DNA of 64,000 bases. Origin: Zoogloea sp. (lineage in GTDB: Bacteria > Pseudomonadota > Gammaproteobacteria > Burkholderiales > Rhodocyclaceae). The position numbers and the translations under genes are program-made. Under the pieces are notes generated by a model that was given only the letters and a program-made list of their open reading frames with translations, was not told the origin of the DNA and did not search any database. Numbering within the stretch: the first letter of the stretch is position 1; the number at the start of each line of letters is the position of its first letter. Positions 58,614 through 64,000 of this stretch are shown piece by piece. The DNA lies in the NCBI GenBank assembly GCA_016703645.1, contig JADJBR010000010.1, positions 620,001 through 684,000 of the forward strand, written 5' to 3'.

Positions 58614-59288
58614 ATGAACGTCACCGAAGATCTCTCAATCCTGTCCCTGATCGCCAATGCCAGCCTGTTGGTCAAGCTGGTGATGGCCCTGCTGGGCACC
58701 GTGTCCTTCATGTCCTGGTACTGGATCTTCCGCAAATGGTTCGCCATCCGCGACGCCAAGAAGAAGACCGACCTTTTCGAACGCGACTTCTGGAGCGGCG
58801 GCGACCTGAACGCCCTCTACCAGAGCGCTGCCACCAGCCGCCATGAAGCAGCGGGCATGGAGCGCATCTTCGAGGCCGGCTACCGGGAATTCGCCAAGCT
58901 GCGCGGCAAGAGCCTCGACCACGGCGCCGTGATGGATGGCGCCCGCCGCGCCATGCGCGCCACCTACCAGCGGGAGGTGGACGACCTGGAAGCCCACCTG
59001 GCCTTCCTCGCCTCCGTCGGCTCGGTCTCCCCCTATGTGGGCCTGTTCGGCACCGTGTGGGGCATCATGAACGCCTTCCGCGGCCTCTCCAACGTGGGCT
59101 CCGCCACCCTCGCCCATGTGGCCCCCGGCATTGCCGAAGCCCTGGTGGCAACGGCCATCGGCCTGTTTGCGGCAATTCCGGCGGTGGTGGCCTACAACCG
59201 CTTCGCCCATGACATCGACCGCATCGCCATCCGCTTCGAGAGCTTCACCGAGGAGTTCCTGAACATCCTCCAGCGCCAGCTACGCTGA
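58614..59288 (+). CDS. tolQ: TolQ
   Basis: A 224-residue inner-membrane proton-channel subunit (MotA/TolQ/ExbB family) with three helices: 15-37, and two near VGSVSPYVGLFGTVWGIMNA and ATAIGLFAAIPAVVAYNRF. With TolR it powers TolA to constrict the outer membrane at division. Starts 4 bp after ybgC. Confidence 0.96.
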   Translation: MNVTEDLSILSLIANASLLVKLVMALLGTVSFMSWYWIFRKWFAIRDAKKKTDLFERDFWSGGDLNALYQSAATSRHEAAGMERIFEAGYREFAKLRGKSLDHGAVMDGARRAMRATYQREVDDLEAHLAFLASVGSVSPYVGLFGTVWGIMNAFRGLSNVGSATLAHVAPGIAEALVATAIGLFAAIPAVVAYNRFAHDIDRIAIRFESFTEEFLNILQRQLR

Positions 59289-59304
59289 CCGGAGCCCCGC
59301 CGCC

Positions 59305-59718
59305 ATGCGCCAACGCCGCCTGATGAACCAGATCAACGTCGTGCCTTACATCGACGTGATGCTGGTACTCCTCGTGATCTTCATGGTCACCGCGCCGATG
59401 ATCCAGTCCGGCTCGGTCAATCTGCCCAGCGTGGACAAGGTTCCGGCTCCGCCCACCGACGCCATGGTGGTGCAGGTGAAGACCGACGGCGAGCTCAGCC
59501 TCCGCCAGACCAGCGGGTCGCCCGAGAAGGCCCTCAACCGCAAGGACCTGATCAGTGAGGTGCAGTCCGCCGTATCCGCGAACCCGGGCCAGTCGGTGAT
59601 CATCGCTGCCGACAAGAACGTCAAGTACGAGCTGGTGATGAACACCCTCAACGACCTGCGCAACGCGGGTGTGAACAAGGTCGGCCTGCAGACGCAGGTC
59701 GGCAAGTCGTCCCGATGA
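59305..59718 (+). CDS. tolR: TolR
   Basis: A 137-residue inner-membrane protein with one helix (NVVPYIDVMLVLLVIFMVTA, including the proton-carrying Asp) and a periplasmic domain. Partner of TolQ. Its stop overlaps the tolA start. Confidence 0.96.
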   Translation: MRQRRLMNQINVVPYIDVMLVLLVIFMVTAPMIQSGSVNLPSVDKVPAPPTDAMVVQVKTDGELSLRQTSGSPEKALNRKDLISEVQSAVSANPGQSVIIAADKNVKYELVMNTLNDLRNAGVNKVGLQTQVGKSSR

Positions 59719-60611
59719 ACCCAGCCATGCCCGCCAACGAGCGGGGCAAGTGGTCGTCCCTGGCACTGGCCGCCGGGGTGCACATCGCCCTCGGCATGTT
59801 CCTGTTCTACGGCGTGCGCTGGCAGAACCGCCTGCCCGACGCCGTCGAGGTGGAGCTAGTGAGTGCACCCTCGCCGGCCGCCGTGGTGGCACCTCCGCCG
59901 CCACCCCCAGCCCCCCCGCGTCCCGCGCCCCGACCGGCGCCTCCGGAGCCCGAAGACGAACCGGAGCCCACCCCGCCGCCACGCAAGCACCCGGACATCG
60001 CCATCAAGGCCCCGGAGCCCAAGAAGCCGCTGCCCAAACCGGTAAAGGAGGTCGAAAAGCCCCCCAAGCCGGAGCCCAAACCGGAGCCCAAACCCAAACC
60101 CGAGCCCAAGGCGAAGCCTGAACCGGTGAAGGTCGAGAAGCCGGTCAAACCGGTGGAAAAGCCCGTCAAAACCGACAAGAACGCCAAGGCCGATGCCGAG
60201 AAGGCCAGGGAGCTGGAAGACCGCCGCATGCGCGAGCTGATGGCGCGGGATTCGGAGAACGTCAGCCAGTCCAAGCAGCTCCAGGAGGAACTTGCCCGGG
60301 TTGCCGGGGCCAAAGCCAGCGCAGCTCGCAGCAAGGCCCAGGAAGCCTATGTGGAGAAGATCCGCGCCAAGGTGAAGGGCAACATCGTGCTGCCACCGGG
60401 TGTCAGCGGGGATCCGTTCGCGATCTTCTACGTGGACCAGCTTCCCGATGGCTCAGTGATCGAGGTGCGCCTCAAACGTTCAACCGGCAATGCCCAGCTC
60501 GACGCCGCCATCGAGCGGGCCATCCAGAAGTCCAGCCCGCTGCCCAAACCGGACAAGCCGGAGCTATTCAACCGCACGCTGGAGCTGAAGTTCTACCCGC
60601 TCCGCGACTAA
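59715..60611 (+). CDS. tolA: TolA
   Basis: A 298-residue energy-transducing protein. An N-terminal membrane anchor (about 12-35) is followed by a Pro/Lys/Glu-rich region with PKPEPKPEPK-type repeats, a charged helical stretch and a C-terminal TonB/TolA-type domain (VSGDPFAIFYVDQLPDGSVI). It connects TolQR in the inner membrane with TolB-Pal. Confidence 0.93.
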   Translation: MNPAMPANERGKWSSLALAAGVHIALGMFLFYGVRWQNRLPDAVEVELVSAPSPAAVVAPPPPPPAPPRPAPRPAPPEPEDEPEPTPPPRKHPDIAIKAPEPKKPLPKPVKEVEKPPKPEPKPEPKPKPEPKAKPEPVKVEKPVKPVEKPVKTDKNAKADAEKARELEDRRMRELMARDSENVSQSKQLQEELARVAGAKASAARSKAQEAYVEKIRAKVKGNIVLPPGVSGDPFAIFYVDQLPDGSVIEVRLKRSTGNAQLDAAIERAIQKSSPLPKPDKPELFNRTLELKFYPLRD

Positions 60612-60632
60612 ACCCACGGTGAAACCACCCCC

Positions 60633-61919
60633 ATGAACCAACGCATCCTGACCTTCCTGCGCGGTACCGCCACCGCCTGCGCGCTGGCCCTTGCGTCCTC
60701 CCTGGCCCAGGCCCAGCTTTCCATCGAGATCACCGGTGCCGGTACCAACCGCATGCCGGTGGCCATCGCCAGCTTCGAAGGCGAGCAGACCCTGCCCCGT
60801 GCCGTCACCGACGTGGTGCGTGCCGACCTGGAACGCAGCGGCCTGTTCAAGATGGTCGAGCTCGGCCCCTCCCCCATGGGCGCCGACGCCCCGCCAGACT
60901 TCGGCCGCGTCCGCTCGCGGGGCGCCGATGCCTTCGCCGTGGGCACCGTTGCCCCGTCCGGCAGTGGCCGCTACCAGGTGCAGTTCCGCCTCTTCGATGC
61001 CGCCAAGCAGGTCAGCCTGGGCAGTCAGGCCATGGTGATGGCACCCAACCAGTACCGCACCACCGGGCACCGCATCGCCGACTTCATCTACGAGAAGCTC
61101 ACCGGCGAACCCGGCGTGTTCTCGACCCGCATCGCCTACGTGCTCAAGTCCGGGCAGCGCTATGAGCTGCAGATCGCCGACGCCGACGGCAGCAACGCCC
61201 AGACCGCGCTGGCCTCCAAGGAGCCGATCATCTCGCCGGCCTGGTCGCCGGACGGCAGTCGCCTCGCCTATGTGTCCTTCGAAGCCAAGAAGCCGGTGGT
61301 GTATGTCCACTCCCTGGCCACCGGCCAGCGCAACGTGGCAGCCAACTTCAAGGGCTCCAACTCCGCCCCCGCCTGGTCGCCGGACGGCCGCCGACTTGCC
61401 GTCGTACTCACCAAGGACGGTCAGTCCCAACTCTACTCGGTGAACGCCGATGGCTCCGGCGTGCAGCGCCTGGCCTCATCATCGGGTATCGACACGGAAC
61501 CAGCCTGGTCCACCGACGGCTGGATCTACTTTACCTCCGACCGGGGCGGCAGCCCGCAGATCTACCGCGTACCCGCCGGTGGCGGCGATGCCCAGCGGGT
61601 GAGCTTCGAAGGCACCTACAACGTCAGCCCGCGCCCCTCGCCCGACGGCAAGAGCCTTGTTTACGTCTCCCGCAACGGCGGGCGCTTCCAGGTCACCCTG
61701 CTCGACCTGAATTCCCGACAGACCCAGATCCTCACCGACTCGGCCAAGGACGAATCCCCCAGTTTCGCCCCCAACGGACGCATGGTGCTCTACGCCACCG
61801 AAGTGGGCGGCCGCGGCGTGCTGGCGGCCGTGTCGTCCGACGGTCGTGTCAAGCAGCGTCTGTCGGTACAATCCGGCGACGTGCGCGAACCCGCCTGGGG
61901 TCCGCAGCCGCGCAACTGA
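60633..61919 (+). CDS. tolB: TolB
   Basis: A 428-residue periplasmic protein with a signal peptide (ending SLAQA), an N-terminal domain and a six-bladed WD40-like beta propeller whose blades carry SPAWSPDGSRLAYVSFE-type repeats. Binds Pal and TolA in turn. Confidence 0.96.
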   Translation: MNQRILTFLRGTATACALALASSLAQAQLSIEITGAGTNRMPVAIASFEGEQTLPRAVTDVVRADLERSGLFKMVELGPSPMGADAPPDFGRVRSRGADAFAVGTVAPSGSGRYQVQFRLFDAAKQVSLGSQAMVMAPNQYRTTGHRIADFIYEKLTGEPGVFSTRIAYVLKSGQRYELQIADADGSNAQTALASKEPIISPAWSPDGSRLAYVSFEAKKPVVYVHSLATGQRNVAANFKGSNSAPAWSPDGRRLAVVLTKDGQSQLYSVNADGSGVQRLASSSGIDTEPAWSTDGWIYFTSDRGGSPQIYRVPAGGGDAQRVSFEGTYNVSPRPSPDGKSLVYVSRNGGRFQVTLLDLNSRQTQILTDSAKDESPSFAPNGRMVLYATEVGGRGVLAAVSSDGRVKQRLSVQSGDVREPAWGPQPRN

Positions 61920-61981
61920 CACCTACAAGACCTACACTCCATACCACCCCGCCCCTTGCGATTGCTCCCGGAGCCCACACC

Positions 61982-62539
61982 ATGAAGTACACCCGCATCA
62001 CCCTGTCCCTGATCGCCGTCGGCCTGCTGGCCGCCTGTTCCTCGTCCCCATCCACCGAAGGCCAGTCCGGCGCCGCCGTCGAAGACCGCTCCAGCGGCGC
62101 AGCCAGCTCCGGCGTTGACAGCAGCCGTGTCGTGCCGGTCGACGCCAACGGCGCCAGCGGCAAGAGCGCCTACCCTGAGCTCAAGGATCCCAAGAGCATC
62201 CTGTCCAAGCGCAGCGTGCTGTTCGATTACAACAGCTACGTGATCAAGGATGAGTACCGTTCGCTGGTTGAAGCCCACGCCAAGTTCCTGACCAGCCACC
62301 CGTCCGTGAAGATGCTCATCCAGGGCAACACCGACGAGCGCGGCAGCCGCGAGTACAACCTGGCCCTCGGCCAGAAGCGCTCCGACGCTGTCAAGAAGGC
62401 GCTGACCCTGCTGGGCGTATCCGAGTCCCAGCTCGAATCCGTCAGCCTTGGCGAAGAGAAGCCCAGCTGCAGCGATGCCAGCGAAGCCTGCTGGTCCGCC
62501 AACCGTCGCGGCGACATGCTCTATTCGGGTGAGTTCTGA
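61982..62539 (+). CDS. pal: Peptidoglycan-associated lipoprotein Pal
   Basis: A 185-residue outer-membrane lipoprotein (lipobox LLAAC, Cys19) with an OmpA-type domain (VLFDYNSYVIKDEYRSLVEA, then IQGNTDERGSREYNLALGQK). Holds the outer membrane to peptidoglycan. Its stop shares a base with the cpoB start (TGATG). Confidence 0.96.
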   Translation: MKYTRITLSLIAVGLLAACSSSPSTEGQSGAAVEDRSSGAASSGVDSSRVVPVDANGASGKSAYPELKDPKSILSKRSVLFDYNSYVIKDEYRSLVEAHAKFLTSHPSVKMLIQGNTDERGSREYNLALGQKRSDAVKKALTLLGVSESQLESVSLGEEKPSCSDASEACWSANRRGDMLYSGEF

Positions 62540-63294
62540 TGGTCCAGCGCCTTCTGCCCCGCTTGATGGCCGCGCTGCTGGCCGGGCTGTGTGTCGCCCC
62601 GGCGGCCCAGGCCGGCCTGTTTGATGACGAAGAGGCCAGGGCGCGCATCAATGCGCTGCGCAACGAGACGGGCAGCCGTCTCGACAAGCTGGAGGCAAGC
62701 GCCCGGGCCCAGCTCGAGCTTGCCAACCAGATCGAACAGCTGAAAGCCGAGATCGCCCGCCTGCGCGGGGAGAACGAAGTGCTCAGCAACGATCTGGTCA
62801 ATGCCAACAAGCGGCAGAAGGACTTCTACGTCGATCTCGACAACCGCCTGCGCAAGGTCGAGGCGCCCGCCGCAGCCGCCACAGAGGTGCAGCCCCAGGC
62901 CGCTCCGGCGGCAGCCACCGATCCTGCGGCAGAGAGCCGCGACTACGAAGCGGCCCTCACGCAGCTACGTGGCGGCAAGTACAAGGAAGCAGCCGGCAGC
63001 TTCATCGCCTTCACCAAGGCTTACCCAGGCAGCAGCTTCCTGCCCAGTGCCCACTTCTGGGCCGCCAGTGCCCTCTATCAGCAGAAAGACAACGTCGGGG
63101 CTGCCGAGCACTACAGCAAGGTAGCCAGCCAATGGCCGGAAGACAGCCGGGCCCCCGATGCCCTCCTTGGGCTGGCCAGTACCCAGCAAGCCCGCAATGA
63201 CAATGTTGGCGCCACCCGCAGCCTCGAAAAGCTGATTTCCCGCTACCCGAGCAGCTCCGCCGCGCAGATTGCCCGGCAACGCCTGAAAAAGTAG
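62539..63294 (+). CDS. cpoB: Cell division coordinator CpoB (YbgF)
   Basis: A 251-residue periplasmic protein: signal peptide (ending AAQA), coiled coil (about 55-100) and a C-terminal TPR domain (AALTQLRGGKYKEAAGSFIA, then SLEKLISRYPSSSAAQIARQ). CpoB links Tol-Pal constriction with peptidoglycan synthesis. Last gene of the cluster. Confidence 0.95.
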   Translation: MVQRLLPRLMAALLAGLCVAPAAQAGLFDDEEARARINALRNETGSRLDKLEASARAQLELANQIEQLKAEIARLRGENEVLSNDLVNANKRQKDFYVDLDNRLRKVEAPAAAATEVQPQAAPAAATDPAAESRDYEAALTQLRGGKYKEAAGSFIAFTKAYPGSSFLPSAHFWAASALYQQKDNVGAAEHYSKVASQWPEDSRAPDALLGLASTQQARNDNVGATRSLEKLISRYPSSSAAQIARQRLKK

Positions 63295-63301
63295 CGCCCC
63301 C

Positions 63302-63336
63302 ACCCGCCCCGGCCGCATCCGCGGGCCGGGGCGGGT
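63302..63336. terminator. Strong hairpin after cpoB
   Basis: ACCCGCCCCGGCC (63302-63314) pairs perfectly with GGCCGGGGCGGGT (63324-63336), 9-nt loop. It lies 7 bp after the cpoB stop and 14 bp before queE. There is no T run, so partial read-through into queE is likely. Confidence 0.6.
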
Positions 63337-63349
63337 CACGCCATTCCCC

Positions 63350-64000
63350 ATGCCTTCTACTGGTCGCCTCCCCACCCTCCGCATCACCGAGATCTTCCAC
63401 TCCCTCCAGGGTGAAACGTCCCGGGCCGGCCTGCCCACCGTCTTCGTGCGCCTTACCGGCTGCCCGCTGCGCTGCAGTTGGTGCGACACCGAATACGCCT
63501 TCAACGGCGGCACCACCCGCAGCCTCGCCGACATTCTGTCCGAAGTGGCCTCGCACCACTGCCAGACCGTCTGCGTCACGGGTGGCGAACCCCTTTCCCA
63601 GAAAAACTGCCTGCCCCTGCTGACCGCCCTGTGCGACGCCGGCTACTCGGTCTCCCTGGAAACCAGCGGCGCCATCGACATCGCCGGCGTGGACCCGCGA
63701 GTCTCACGCATCATGGATCTCAAGGCCCCCGGCTCCGGCGAGGAAGCCCGCAATCTGCTGTCGAACATTCCCCTGCTGACCCTGCGCGACGAACTCAAGC
63801 TGGTGCTGGCCAGCGAGGCCGACTACGAATGGGCCAAGGCGCGGATCGCCGAATACGGCCTCACCGAGCGCTGCCCCGTGCTGTTGGCGCCGGTACAGGG
63901 CCAGCTCCGGCCCGCCGAGCTGGCTGCCTGGATCCTCCGTGACCGCTTGCCGGTGCGCATGCAGGTCCAGCTCCACAAGATCATCTGGGGCAACGAGCCC
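63350..64000 (+). CDS. queE: 7-carboxy-7-deazaguanine synthase QueE, cut by the window end
   Basis: A radical-SAM enzyme of queuosine biosynthesis, making 7-carboxy-7-deazaguanine from carboxytetrahydropterin. 217 residues are visible; from the family end (LHKxxWG) only a few are missing. The cluster cysteines are Cys38, Cys42 and Cys45 in GCPLRCSWCDTEYAF (CxxxCxxC). The N-terminal RITEIFHSLQGETSRAGLP is the substrate-binding part. Often found next to Tol-Pal genes. Confidence 0.92.
   Translation, partial: MPSTGRLPTLRITEIFHSLQGETSRAGLPTVFVRLTGCPLRCSWCDTEYAFNGGTTRSLADILSEVASHHCQTVCVTGGEPLSQKNCLPLLTALCDAGYSVSLETSGAIDIAGVDPRVSRIMDLKAPGSGEEARNLLSNIPLLTLRDELKLVLASEADYEWAKARIAEYGLTERCPVLLAPVQGQLRPAELAAWILRDRLPVRMQVQLHKIIWGNEP

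Overview
This is a GC-rich window that looks like the chromosome of a betaproteobacterium, most likely Rhodocyclales (Azoarcus/Thauera/Aromatoleum type). The basis is the gene set (complete Tol-Pal cluster with ybgC and cpoB, HslVU with the N-terminus MEQYHGTT, a DksA with a CEET-type degenerate zinc finger, RegBA-type redox sensor, mhp catabolic genes, HAAT-type ABC transporter). The lineage is an inference from gene families; no rRNA or tRNA was seen.

Layout. 1-5.1 kb: the end of a LuxR-family regulator, then an acyl-CoA dehydrogenase and a CoA ligase, followed by a ~100-bp structured repeat. 5.1-10.5 kb: MOSC protein, HigB-HigA-like toxin-antitoxin (TA) pair, methylmalonyl-CoA decarboxylase, EamA transporter, DUF1778-GNAT TA pair. 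10.5-23.5 kb: a catabolic block for 3-(3-hydroxyphenyl)propionate: mhpR (plus strand), divergent from mhpA, mhpB, an ABC solute-binding protein, mhpD, mhpF and mhpE, then a terminator, livH, a livM-livG fusion, livF, a hemerythrin and mhpC. mhpE carries a one-base frameshift in a G run. 23.6-26.8 kb: a scrambled accessory stretch with BrnT-BrnA and VapB-VapC TA pairs, a truncated IS transposase and several fragments of REP-associated (RAYT) transposases, each beside a GGGGACAGACCAC-type motif.

26.8-30.6 kb: PCu(A)C copper chaperone, DUF1232 protein, OmpR-type regulator and PAS hybrid kinase. 30.8-40 kb: a plus-strand acyl-CoA oxidation block: CoA ligase, EtfB, EtfA, acyl-CoA dehydrogenase, ETF:ubiquinone oxidoreductase, then DUF485 protein and ActP symporter. 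Together these activate an acid, oxidise the acyl-CoA and pass electrons to quinone; a second copy of the same structured repeat sits inside this block. 40-45.5 kb: a methyltransferase, infA, a cold-shock gene with a terminator between it and infA, an amino-acid-type binding protein, a glycine-zipper lipoprotein, a RegB/RegA-like pair and Hsp15.

45.5-52 kb: an OmpA-like lipoprotein overlapping a membrane-anchored TIR protein, an AEC transporter, hslVU behind a near-perfect sigma-32 promoter, and a double-STAS protein. 52.1-57.9 kb: a minus-strand apparent zinc-acquisition operon (dksA, COG0523 GTPase, DUF2946-like protein, coiled-coil outer membrane protein, znuA, znuC, znuB). 58.2-63.3 kb: ybgC-tolQ-tolR-tolA-tolB-pal-cpoB, a strong hairpin, and queE running off the right edge.
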